This document shows, piece after piece, positions 40,721 to 47,572 of a DNA stretch of 48,588 bases. A program made the translations under genes and the position numbers. Position 1 is the stretch's first letter, and the number at the start of each line of letters is the position of its first letter. Origin of the DNA: Akkermansia sp. (GTDB taxonomy: Bacteria > Verrucomicrobiota > Verrucomicrobiia > Verrucomicrobiales > Akkermansiaceae); NCBI GenBank assembly GCA_017517385.1, contig JAFWZG010000023.1:1-48588 (forward strand), written 5' to 3'. The notes under the pieces were generated by a model, which ran no database searches, had not been told where the DNA came from, and was given only the letters and a program-made list of their open reading frames with translations.

Positions 40721-40957
40721 ATGTTTTTCATCACTCTCATCCTAGTGTTAACATTCTGGAGCTACCTATACGAAAAGGAAGAAATCGACTGTAGAGAGGA
40801 GCTCTTCTCCTTTCTTTACTATCACGGCATGTGTGCAGCGCTGGTCGCCGCCTTTATTAGTGCCACCCTACTCGGCATTGCGAAGATTTACACCGACGTC
40901 ACAGACGAAGCCCCAATCCCAACCTGGGTCTTCGTGCCATTCAATCTCGAGGATTAA
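40721..40957 (+). CDS. Two-helix membrane protein in the lysogeny block (78 aa)
   Basis: Begins 4 bases after the repressor stop. Transmembrane helices at about 2-17 (FFITLILVLTFWSYLY) and about 35-57 (MCAALVAAFISATLLGIAKI), separated by an acidic loop with KEEIDCREELFSFLYYHG. Co-expression with a repressor suggests a lysogenic-conversion or superinfection-exclusion protein; this is inferred from position. Confidence 0.62.
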   Translation: MFFITLILVLTFWSYLYEKEEIDCREELFSFLYYHGMCAALVAAFISATLLGIAKIYTDVTDEAPIPTWVFVPFNLED

Positions 40958-41062
40958 AATCTGCCACCATGCACCCCTACAAAACAATTTCCAGCGTAGC
41001 CTCCATCCCACACACCGCCGCCGGCCCCAAGCAAGACTAACCGCAAACCATATAAACATGCC

Positions 41063-41878
41063 ATGAGCCAGAAAAAGAAACCCTTATACGAACTTAAACG
41101 CGTCACCCGCCCCTACCGCTTCTACAAATACATGGAGTCCCGGTGGCTGGCAGACCTCCTCCTGCACGACCAAATCAAAGTCACCTACCTCTCCACCATC
41201 AACGACCCTCTCGAATGGCTGCCCCAATTTGAAAACCGGCAGAGCGAACAGGCCTGGCAACAGCAAAGGCAGCAACACCCCATCCCCGTCCTCTGCCTCA
41301 GCAGCCGCATCAGCACCACCGCCATGTGGGGGCATTATGCAGACGCCCACAAAGGCATAGCCCTAGCCTTCGACCTCCCCCTCAACTTCCACGAGCCCGA
41401 CTTCAACACCCGCCATCATCTATCGGCCGAATCCCACGCCTACCCCATTGGTGCACTAGGCAAAAGCTGCCACTGGCTCATGAAAGTCACCTACACCTCC
41501 ACTCGCCCCACCTTCGACACTGCCAGCCCCATCACCACCCTCTACAACCTCATCAGCACCAAGGGCCCCGACTGGGCAAGCGAAAGCGAATACCGCGTCC
41601 GCCTCACCGGCAACATACACCACAAGACAGATGGCACCCCCATCTGCCGAGGCATGAGAAAATACCTCAGCGGCATCATCCTAGGCATCCACACCCCCAC
41701 CGAAACAGAGCAGGAAATCCGAGCACTCGTAACACAAGCCAAACTCGACCTCCCCATCATCCGCGCCAAAAAACACCTCACCGACTACAGCATCATCGCC
41801 CCACCATTTGTCGATACCGACACACACGAGCTAGACAACTGGACACTCGACAACCACCTCAAAGCTCAGACCCCCTAA
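41063..41878 (+). CDS. DUF2971 protein (271 aa)
   Basis: The family pattern is clear: YRFYKYMESRWLADLLLHDQ-IKVTYLSTINDPLEW (opening), VLCLSSRISTTAMWGHYADA-HKGIALAFDLP (signature MW.HYA..HKG...FD), and WASESEYRV (E.E.R). DUF2971 proteins are common in prophages and defence neighbourhoods and have no established activity known to me. It has its own terminator immediately downstream and is very C-rich. No Shine-Dalgarno; a start further upstream is unlikely. Confidence 0.75.
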   Translation: MSQKKKPLYELKRVTRPYRFYKYMESRWLADLLLHDQIKVTYLSTINDPLEWLPQFENRQSEQAWQQQRQQHPIPVLCLSSRISTTAMWGHYADAHKGIALAFDLPLNFHEPDFNTRHHLSAESHAYPIGALGKSCHWLMKVTYTSTRPTFDTASPITTLYNLISTKGPDWASESEYRVRLTGNIHHKTDGTPICRGMRKYLSGIILGIHTPTETEQEIRALVTQAKLDLPIIRAKKHLTDYSIIAPPFVDTDTHELDNWTLDNHLKAQTP

Positions 41879-41887
41879 ACGCAAAAA

Positions 41888-41913
41888 GCCCCGCCGAAGC
41901 GGGGCCTTTTTTT
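41888..41913 (+). terminator. Intrinsic terminator of the lysogeny block
   Basis: GCCCCGC-CGAA-GCGGGGC followed by CTTTTTTT, 10 bases after the DUF2971 stop. Confidence 0.92.
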
Positions 41914-42111
41914 ATGCCAAAACAACATCGCCGCCACGTCCCACCCCTTGACACCGCCCCAAACCACCCTATAATCCGCATTCAAAAGCAACATTTATTT
42001 CTGTCATACCAATATGTCGCCTACCTCCACCCCCATACAACATCTTGTGAAAACAGCGCAAATATTTCAATTTTCGCCACCTATCCCCCAAGATACCTTA
42101 AGAGATACGCC

Positions 42112-42139
42112 TTGAAAAAAGCAAAAAGCATGGTAAAAT
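42112..42139 (+). promoter_or_regulatory. Promoter of the two-gene membrane-protein operon
   Basis: TTGAAA (42112-42117), 16 bp, TAAAAT (42134-42139), 25 bp before the ATG at 42165. The remainder of 41914-42164 holds no gene that I can see. Confidence 0.6.
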
Positions 42140-42164
42140 GACGGTGAACCCGCATAAGTAACAC

Positions 42165-42401
42165 ATGCCCCCCACCACAGACAAAAACGCAGTAGTGCTC
42201 GCATTTGTATACGGAATCCTCTCCGTATGCACACTGGGATTGTGGCAGGGGTATCTGAGCCAGAGCAAAGCGGCACAAGTGCAGCCCCCGCGGTCACGGA
42301 CGGTAGCAATGGGGGCAAGCGGTATACTGACAGATTTTCAGAACGTCACGCAGGACATCTTCCGCGCAGTACGCAAAATCGCAAGCACCCACAAAGCATG
42401 A
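42165..42401 (+). CDS. Small membrane protein (78 aa)
   Basis: One transmembrane helix (NAVVLAFVYGILSVCTLGLW) near the N-terminus, then a cytoplasmic or periplasmic tail (SGILTDFQNVTQDIFRAVRK). Overlaps the next gene as ATGA. No Shine-Dalgarno. Function unknown. Confidence 0.6.
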   Translation: MPPTTDKNAVVLAFVYGILSVCTLGLWQGYLSQSKAAQVQPPRSRTVAMGASGILTDFQNVTQDIFRAVRKIASTHKA

Positions 42402-42958
42402 GCAAACAAAAGCCCCGCCGCAAACGCAACATCGCCCAAAATCCACTCGCCCCTGAGCAGACAGGAGCATCGGTAGCCACACAAACCGGCGGAGCAACAG
42501 CAGCCCCCTCAGACGTGCATTTCAATTTTCAGCTCAACCAGCTCAACATGTCGGGGGATGCAGCAGGATTACTGCAGCTTGTGCGGATGATGCCGGAACC
42601 GTTGCAAGAGCGAGCAATGCGCATGGCAGAAAAAGAACAGGAAGCGAGACTGGAAGAAATACGCAAAGAGGGCGACAGGCACCATGAACTCGAAATGAGC
42701 AAGCAGGGGGCAGATTTCCAGCTACAGGAACAGAGACAGAGCAACATATACCACTCAGAGCTAAGTGGAAAGATATTCGGGTTACTGTTTTTCGGCGGAT
42801 TTCTGTTCAGCCTGATGTATAGCTGCATAACAGGAAACTGGGAAGGAGTGGCAGCAATTTTGGGATGCGCTACGGTTTTAGGCATACTGATAAAAGGATT
42901 TGTGTGGTTGATGGGACAAAACAAAAACACACCACCAACCATCCCCCCCACCCACTAA
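42398..42958 (+). CDS. DUF2335-like membrane protein (186 aa)
   Basis: I take ATG 42398 (MSKQKPRRKRNIAQNPLAPE), at the ATGA overlap. A disordered basic/Thr-rich start leads to LLQLVRMMPEPLQERAMRMA-EKEQEARLEEIRKEGDRHHE, which fits the DUF2335 pattern (P....R......AEKEQ.HR...E), followed by two transmembrane helices (IFGLLFFGGFLFSLMYSCIT, GVAAILGCATVLGILIKGFV). Such proteins are common in prophage accessory regions. Role unknown; exclusion of other phages is one possibility. Confidence 0.68.
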   Translation: MSKQKPRRKRNIAQNPLAPEQTGASVATQTGGATAAPSDVHFNFQLNQLNMSGDAAGLLQLVRMMPEPLQERAMRMAEKEQEARLEEIRKEGDRHHELEMSKQGADFQLQEQRQSNIYHSELSGKIFGLLFFGGFLFSLMYSCITGNWEGVAAILGCATVLGILIKGFVWLMGQNKNTPPTIPPTH

Positions 42959-42970
42959 CACCGTCCCCAC

Positions 42971-43050
42971 AACTCCCTAGACATCCCCACAACTCCCTAG
43001 ACATCCCCGCAACTCCCTAGACATCCCCGCAACTCCCTAGACATCCCCGC
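42971..43050. repeat. Tandem repeat, four copies of a 20-bp unit
   Basis: Unit AACTCCCTAGACATCCCC(A/G)C repeated from 42971, 42991, 43011 and 43031, the copies differing only at one base. It fills the gap between the DUF2335-like gene and the integrase gene. A short hairpin GCGGGC-AAC-GCCCGC follows (43049-43063). Confidence 0.9.
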
Positions 43051-43100
43051 GGGCAACGCCCGCCACTCTTCCCCAATTCGTAATTCGTAACTCGTACTTC

Positions 43101-44225
43101 TCACACCTCCGGCAACACCTCCGCAGCCTGACGCAACAACTCCACGTCCGGCTTCACATACACCTCATGAATCGACTCCGAATCATGCCCCACCAACTTC
43201 ATCGCCATCCCCTGCGCCACCCCGGCAGATTGCAGGAACGTCGCCGCCGTAGCCCGGATAGAATGAAACGACTTACTGTGTAAACTCTGCCTCTTCCCCT
43301 CCAGCCGCCCCTGCTGCACACCAATACCGTGAGCCCGCAGCAACTGCGTAAACTCATACGAAACCGAACTACTGCACCCAGCCAACCGAGGGTGCAGCAA
43401 AGCCCCATCATCACACCCTGCAGCCTCATACCGAGCACGCGCCCACGCATAAAACCCATCCCGCATCGGCTGCTCCAGCTCGCGCCCCGTCTTCCCCGTA
43501 GTAAAACGCACCACACGCCGCTCCCAATCAAACTGCCCCCACCTCAGCCCCAGCACATCACCCAACCGCTGCCCGAACGTCTCATAAGAACACCTCACAG
43601 CACTACTCCACTCCGGCGGAAACTTATCAATAATATAGCGCAGCTCCTCCAGCGTAAACGCCTCCCGCCTATGCTTCTCCGCCCCCACATCCTGCGGCAC
43701 ACGTAAATTCCTCCACGGATTCCTATCAATCATCTCACTATCCACCGCATCCTCAAAAGCCGTCTTCAGACACCCCAGCTCCCGCGTCACAGAACTGCAC
43801 CGAATCTGCTCCCGCCTGAACTCCATATACTCCTTAGCATCCTTGCGTGAAATCAACCGCAACGGCTCATCAGCACGCCGCCCCAGCCACTCACAGAAAC
43901 GGTCACGCGCCGAGCGGATATTAGCCACCGACTGCAGCCTCAACCGCCGCCCCGCCCGCGCAATATACCCATCAAGAAACGCCCGCACCGGAGTATTATC
44001 ATGCGCCACATACTCCTGCGCCGCCTCCTGAGCAATCTGCGCCCCCACAATCAGCGCCCTCTTCTTCGCCTGAGCACGCGTCAACCGTTCCCCCATAAAC
44101 ATACCACCCTCCACCGGCACCTTTGTACTCCTTCGCTTCATCTTACCATCCGCCCCTCGAAACGTAGCCATCCAATAAGGCGACTTCGCATCCTCATTAA
44201 CAGAAACCGAACTCAATGTTTTCAT
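43101..44225 (-). CDS. int: Tyrosine recombinase integrase (374 aa)
   Basis: Catalyses integration at the ssrA 3' end. N-terminal arm-binding part (SPYWMATFRGADGKMKRRST), SAM-like core-binding domain (AFLDGYIARAGRRLRLQSVA-NIRSARDRFCEWLG), and catalytic domain: first Arg in YETFGQRLGDVLGLRW (about 220), H-x-x-R in SFHSIRATAATFL (about 314-317), GHDSES (about 339) and the nucleophile in HEVYVKP (about 347). All catalytic residues are present. Transcribed towards the tandem repeats from a promoter beside the right attachment site. Lies within 130 bp of the att core, as usual. Confidence 0.93.
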   Translation of the reverse strand: MKTLSSVSVNEDAKSPYWMATFRGADGKMKRRSTKVPVEGGMFMGERLTRAQAKKRALIVGAQIAQEAAQEYVAHDNTPVRAFLDGYIARAGRRLRLQSVANIRSARDRFCEWLGRRADEPLRLISRKDAKEYMEFRREQIRCSSVTRELGCLKTAFEDAVDSEMIDRNPWRNLRVPQDVGAEKHRREAFTLEELRYIIDKFPPEWSSAVRCSYETFGQRLGDVLGLRWGQFDWERRVVRFTTGKTGRELEQPMRDGFYAWARARYEAAGCDDGALLHPRLAGCSSSVSYEFTQLLRAHGIGVQQGRLEGKRQSLHSKSFHSIRATAATFLQSAGVAQGMAMKLVGHDSESIHEVYVKPDVELLRQAAEVLPEV

Positions 44226-44292
44226 ACTCTCGAATTACTCGTAAAAAATTTCGTAACGAATTCGTAAACAACTTTCCCTTGGAATCACGGGC

Positions 44293-44321
44293 ATACTAGC
44301 AAAAATCCTGCGTAAAGTCAA
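44293..44321 (-). promoter_or_regulatory. Integrase promoter embedded in the ssrA-replacement terminator
   Basis: On the minus strand TTGACT (44321-44316), 17 bp, TAGTAT (44298-44293). The -35 uses the loop and part of the hairpin 44304-44337, so readthrough from ssrA and initiation at this promoter are physically coupled. Confidence 0.72.
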
Positions 44322-44337
44322 TACTTTACGCAGGATT
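44301..44337 (-). terminator. Phage-borne terminator after ssrA
   Basis: Perfect 15-bp stem AATCCTGCGTAAAGT/ACTTTACGCAGGATT (44304-44318 with 44323-44337), loop of four, followed on the minus strand by TTTTTGC. It lies 17 bp past the att core, where it can terminate ssrA transcription in the lysogen. Confidence 0.85.
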
Positions 44338-44353
44338 CCGCACTATTCTAACA

Positions 44354-44368
44354 CTGGAGGCGAGGGGA
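44354..44368. repeat. Right attachment-site core
   Basis: CTGGAGGCGAGGGGA, identical to 2127-2141; comprises the tmRNA 3' CCA end, acceptor bases and one adjoining base. Confidence 0.85.
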
Positions 44369-44710
44369 GTCGAACCCCTGTCCTGGACACTGTTGACGCA
44401 AGCATCTCCATGTTCAGACGCAGATTGCTGCTCTCACCGGTGGTCCGCTCTGCGTCAGCCTTCCACCAAGCCAGGAACCTGTGGATGTCATGCCGTACGC
44501 GGTTCCCCCGCACGGCACCTGCCTACTGAGCTAGGATTCGCGGCCTTAGTAGGCGTCAGGCGTTGAATCGGGCGCGTATGTTACGCAGCCATTGCGTATT
44601 CGTTCTTGGAATAGGCATTTAATGTTTTGAGCGGCTTTTAAGGAGGCCAGCCGATCAACCTCCACATGCAGCCGGCGCCTCGAATGTTCAGTCGAAACCG
44701 GGACGCCCCC
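44355..44710 (-). ncRNA. ssrA: Transfer-messenger RNA
   Basis: Rescues stalled ribosomes. The 5' end GGGGGCGTCCCGGTTTCGAC and the 3' end GGACAGGGGTTCGACTCCCC-TCGCCTCCA give the alanine-tRNA-like half. The tag frame ends NAYSKNEYAMAA and stop (44619-44581), a variant of the usual ALAA ending; the resume codon upstream is not certain. Pseudoknot-type repeats follow. The prophage sits immediately downstream, and the gene is reconstituted in full by the right att core. The length of 356 bases is normal. Confidence 0.95.
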
Positions 44711-44727
44711 ATGCTGAGCACAGCGTG

Positions 44728-44757
44728 ATAACCATGCCTCTGAAAACTTTGAGTCAA
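44728..44757 (-). promoter_or_regulatory. Possible ssrA promoter
   Basis: TTGACT (44757-44752) overlaps the T-run of the upstream terminator; a weak -10 (TGGTTA or GGTTAT) is at 17-18 bp. Confidence 0.4.
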
Positions 44758-44786
44758 AAAAAACCGGTTACGTTCAAAACGACCGG
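44756..44786 (-). terminator. Terminator of tRNA-Arg
   Basis: On the minus strand CCGGTCGTT-TTG-AACGTAACCGG (stem with small bulges) followed by TTTTTTTT. Confidence 0.75.
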
Positions 44787-44822
44787 CATTTTTCTGAGCC
44801 CGAAGGCTTTCTGTTAAGGAAG

Positions 44823-44896
44823 CACGCCCGCAGGGATTCGAACCCCAAACCTTCTGATCCGTAGTCAGATGCTCTATCCAATTGAGCTACGGGCGC
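44823..44896 (-). tRNA. tRNA-Arg (anticodon ACG)
   Basis: Cloverleaf: acceptor GCGCCCG/CGGGCGT, D-arm GCTCAATTGGATAGAGC, anticodon loop CTACGGA, variable loop AAGGT-type, T-arm TGGGG-TTCGAAT-CCCTG. CCA is not encoded. First gene upstream of ssrA, own promoter and terminator. Confidence 0.95.
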
Positions 44897-44937
44897 TTTG
44901 CCTTTCTTTGTTTGGTTACCGCTGTTGCGGTGCGCAT

Positions 44938-44965
44938 ATTATAGCAACATCACAACGAAAGTCAA
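44938..44965 (-). promoter_or_regulatory. tRNA-Arg promoter
   Basis: TTGACT (44965-44960), 16 bp, TATAAT (44943-44938) on the minus strand, about 35 bp before the tRNA. The A/T-rich stretch to 45012 may carry the end of the nspC transcript. Confidence 0.8.
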
Positions 44966-45012
44966 GAACAATTTTTCATTTTTTTTGAAAAAATGCATTT
45001 TTTTTACCATTT

Positions 45013-46212
45013 TTAGCCGAGGCGACGCTCAAAATCAGCATAATCCAAGCGACAAACGGTGGAAATGCTACCATCCGGCTGCAAAATTTGCAGTGCGGGG
45101 TGCGGAACGCCGTTGAAATGGGTGGTCTTGACGATGGTGTAGTGGGTCATGTCGTCCAGCACGATTTCATCATCCGGCTGCAGAGGGGCGGCGAAGGAGA
45201 AATCACCGATGACATCACCTGCCAAGCAAGTGGGAGCCCCGAGGCGGTAGGTGTACGGCAGCTCACCAGCCTCACCGGCCGGGGCATAGCTCTCACCGGG
45301 AAGCTGCACGGCGGGGGTGCCGCCTGCCTGCTCTTCCGCAGGGCGCACGGCATAAACATCCGGCCGATAGGGCATTTCCAGCACATCAGGCATGTGCGCG
45401 CTGGCACTGACATCCAGAATGGCATGCCGGTACCCGAGGGATTCAAATACGTCCAGCACGCGCGCGCGCAACACGCCCGTGTGCACGCACCAAGCCTCGC
45501 CGGGCTCCAGATAGACTTCCACCCCATAGCACTCACGCACCTCACGCACGAGGGAGATGAGGGCCTCGCGGTCATAATTCGGCTTAGTAATCCAGTGGCC
45601 GCCACCCATATTCAGATAGCGAATCTGCGGAGAGGCGAGGAGAGTGCCGAAGTTTTTCTCAAAAGCGCGAAAGGTATCCACGAGCTCCTGAGCCCCCTGC
45701 TCACAGAGGGTGTGGAAGTGCAGGCCCGAGATGCCGGTGAGGTCGGCACCCACGAGCTGCTCCGGCGGTATACCGAGGCGAGAGCCGGGCACGCAGGGAT
45801 CATACAGAGGGGTATGGCCCGTGGAGAAGCACGGGTTCACACGCAGGCCAAGCAGCAGCTCACCGCTCTGCACACGGGGGTGGCGGAGACACTGCTCCCG
45901 GTAGCGCTGCCACTGGGGGATGCTGTTGAAATCAATATGATGAGCAAAGCCCAGCAGCTCCTCCAGCTCAGCCGGCCGGTAAGCCGGAGAATACACGGCT
46001 ACATGTCCTCCCATGTGCTGCGCTGCCAGCCGGGCTTCATACAGCCCGGAGGCACAGCACCCCGCTGCAAACGGGCGCAGCGTAGAGAAGCAAGAAGTGG
46101 TAGAGAATGCCTTCAGTGCCAGCAGCATGTGAGCACCGCTCTTCTGTGCCACTTGCGCCAGCACTCGGGCATTCTGCTCCAGCGCAGGCTGAGAAATGAG
46201 GAATGAAGCCAT
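45013..46212 (-). CDS. nspC: Carboxynorspermidine (carboxyspermidine) decarboxylase (399 aa)
   Basis: Last step of the alternative polyamine route, giving norspermidine or spermidine. Fold type III PLP enzyme: the Schiff-base Lys is in MLLALKAFSTTSCFSTLRPF near residue 33, followed by GCCASGLYEARLA, a substrate region RVNPCFSTGHTPLYDPCVPG-SRLGI, GISGLHFHTLCEQG, LNMGGGHWITKPNYD (Gly-rich phosphate site), and VYLEPGEAWCVHTGVLRARV. C-terminal TCLAGDVIGDFSF carries the CxxxD dimer motif. Length fits the family. Host gene, in the same orientation as the TPR lipoprotein 24 bp upstream; no clear Shine-Dalgarno. Confidence 0.93.
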   Translation of the reverse strand: MASFLISQPALEQNARVLAQVAQKSGAHMLLALKAFSTTSCFSTLRPFAAGCCASGLYEARLAAQHMGGHVAVYSPAYRPAELEELLGFAHHIDFNSIPQWQRYREQCLRHPRVQSGELLLGLRVNPCFSTGHTPLYDPCVPGSRLGIPPEQLVGADLTGISGLHFHTLCEQGAQELVDTFRAFEKNFGTLLASPQIRYLNMGGGHWITKPNYDREALISLVREVRECYGVEVYLEPGEAWCVHTGVLRARVLDVFESLGYRHAILDVSASAHMPDVLEMPYRPDVYAVRPAEEQAGGTPAVQLPGESYAPAGEAGELPYTYRLGAPTCLAGDVIGDFSFAAPLQPDDEIVLDDMTHYTIVKTTHFNGVPHPALQILQPDGSISTVCRLDYADFERRLG

Positions 46213-46236
46213 CAGCTGTCGACCGGAGGTAAGCTG

Positions 46237-47382
46237 TTATTCCTGCGGAAGCGAGGGCAGTTCAGCAGCCTCGCCTGCACCTTCAGGCTGGGCCTCTCCC
46301 TGCTGAGCAGCGGAAGCTTGCTGCATGGCTCTGAGCTGCGGCACGATAATCTGCAGAATCTGGCTTGCCTTGCTACGGATGATGAGAGAGGAAGCCCGCT
46401 GGGTAAGCAGTTCACAAATCTGTGCAGCCTTCAGCCAGTTGTTAAATGCCTCCTGAGCATTACCACAGGAACTCTCCAGATTCCCCAGCACAACCAGCAG
46501 GCGCACATACTGCAGAGAAGCATCCTGAGAAAGACCCCACAAGGGTGCACGCTGCGTGGTTGCACCCGCGGCGGGTATCGTCACAACCTGCTCAGCGAGG
46601 GCCACACCGCTCTTATACGTCTCTCGAGCTTCCTCTACATCCTGAGCGACGGACTGACACTCACCCAAGCAGCGAATGGAGAACAGCATATCTGCAGTGG
46701 CCTGCATATAACGATCGCGCACCTCCCCCTCTGCAAGAGGCTCGCCCTCAGCCGGAGTCGCATGAGCTATGCCTGCGGCGTCAACATCTTTGGCTTTGGT
46801 ATAAAAATCAATAGCCTCAGTCGTCATGCCCCGCCTCAGAGAACAGAATCCCATGCCGCTGTAGATGGAGCTGAGAAGGCGGCGGCTCTCCGGCTTCTGG
46901 CGCAGCTCCTCCGGCATGGCTTCGTAATCAGCCAGTGCGCGCTGGTAGGAATTATTAGCGCGTTCCCAAGCACCGAGGTTCTTGATGGTATCAGCAATGC
47001 GCAAAGCAAGCTTCACTTTGCGCTCACTACCGGCCAGCTCATCGGCGAGTGCCAGATAGTAATTCTCAAGCTTCTCCAGCATGTTGCGCACAGAAGCATT
47101 CAGCTCAGGGTGAGAAGAAAGCTCACTGGCACGCATGCCAAGATCAAAAATAAATATATCAAGCAAATCCTCCTCAATCTCCTCTACAGACGCAGCAGGA
47201 GCCTCAGCAGGAGCTGCACTTAAAGCATTATCCAGAGTGGGCTGATCAGCTGCTGCCTCTGCCGGGGCTGCAGCGTTATTCTCTCCTTCTTTTTCATTAC
47301 AGGAGCATAATCCACACACGGCTACACCGAGGGCAGCCAAAGCCACGCCGCGTACAGCGGCATCTTTCATCAGCATCTTCAT
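46237..47382 (-). CDS. TPR-containing lipoprotein (381 aa)
   Basis: ATG at 47382 (MKMLMKDAAVRGVALAALGV) with GGAGGA 6 bases upstream; the signal ends with lipobox LCSC, so Cys is lipidated. After an Ala/Glu linker come helical repeats, e.g. NLGAWERANNSYQRALADYE-AMPEELRQ and IYSGMGFCSLRRGMTTEAID-FYTKAKDVDAAG, typical of tetratricopeptide repeats, which mediate protein contacts. Gln/Ala-rich C-terminus. Probably in one operon with nspC. Cellular role unknown; no homologue named. Confidence 0.75.
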   Translation of the reverse strand: MKMLMKDAAVRGVALAALGVAVCGLCSCNEKEGENNAAAPAEAAADQPTLDNALSAAPAEAPAASVEEIEEDLLDIFIFDLGMRASELSSHPELNASVRNMLEKLENYYLALADELAGSERKVKLALRIADTIKNLGAWERANNSYQRALADYEAMPEELRQKPESRRLLSSIYSGMGFCSLRRGMTTEAIDFYTKAKDVDAAGIAHATPAEGEPLAEGEVRDRYMQATADMLFSIRCLGECQSVAQDVEEARETYKSGVALAEQVVTIPAAGATTQRAPLWGLSQDASLQYVRLLVVLGNLESSCGNAQEAFNNWLKAAQICELLTQRASSLIIRSKASQILQIIVPQLRAMQQASAAQQGEAQPEGAGEAAELPSLPQE

Positions 47383-47524
47383 AACGTCCTCCATTCTGTA
47401 CTGAATCCATTCTTCCGTCAAGCCAATTCTGAGTTAGTACACAAAATCCACCCCCTCATTTACCCCTTCAACCCACTTTTGAGCATAAAAATGATAAAAA
47501 AAATCATTTTCTGTAAGTTTTTGC

Positions 47525-47554
47525 TTGTCTTTCCCCTCACTTATTGGCTAGAAT
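47525..47554 (+). promoter_or_regulatory. Promoter of the plus-strand lipoprotein gene
   Basis: TTGTCT (47525-47530), 18 bp, TAGAAT (47549-47554), 18 bp before the ATG at 47573. The gap 47383-47524 is the intergenic region between divergent host genes. Confidence 0.6.
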
Positions 47555-47572
47555 GAGGAACACCGAAACGTC

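Larger units (their letters stand above)
2127..44368. mobile_element. Complete T7-like (podovirus-type) prophage integrated in ssrA
   Basis: The element is bounded by a 15-bp direct repeat (CTGGAGGCGAGGGGA at 2127-2141 and 44354-44368), the right copy being the 3' end of ssrA. A tyrosine integrase sits next to the right repeat, a divergent repressor/early-operon switch follows, and the long leftward operon encodes replication, packaging, lysis, head, short-tail and internal virion proteins. There is no tape measure, sheath or tail-tube pair of long-tailed phages; instead T7 gp8-, gp11-, gp12- and gp14-like proteins are present. Every expected module is seen and no structural gene is obviously broken, so it may be inducible. 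Confidence 0.92.

Noticed and set aside
40969..41040. A 23-codon plus-strand frame between the membrane-protein gene and DUF2971.
   Set aside because: Too short, no ribosome site, no recognisable feature.
41326..42141. Open frame of 271 codons overlapping DUF2971 in another frame.
   Set aside because: Pro/His/Arg-rich shadow that reads through a strong terminator.
42959..43063. Considered as a CRISPR array.
   Set aside because: The 20-bp units are directly adjacent without spacers, and no cas genes are present; it is a simple tandem repeat.
45088..46206. Open frame of 372 codons on the plus strand opposite nspC.
   Set aside because: nspC is unmistakable on the minus strand; the plus frame is a GC-driven shadow.
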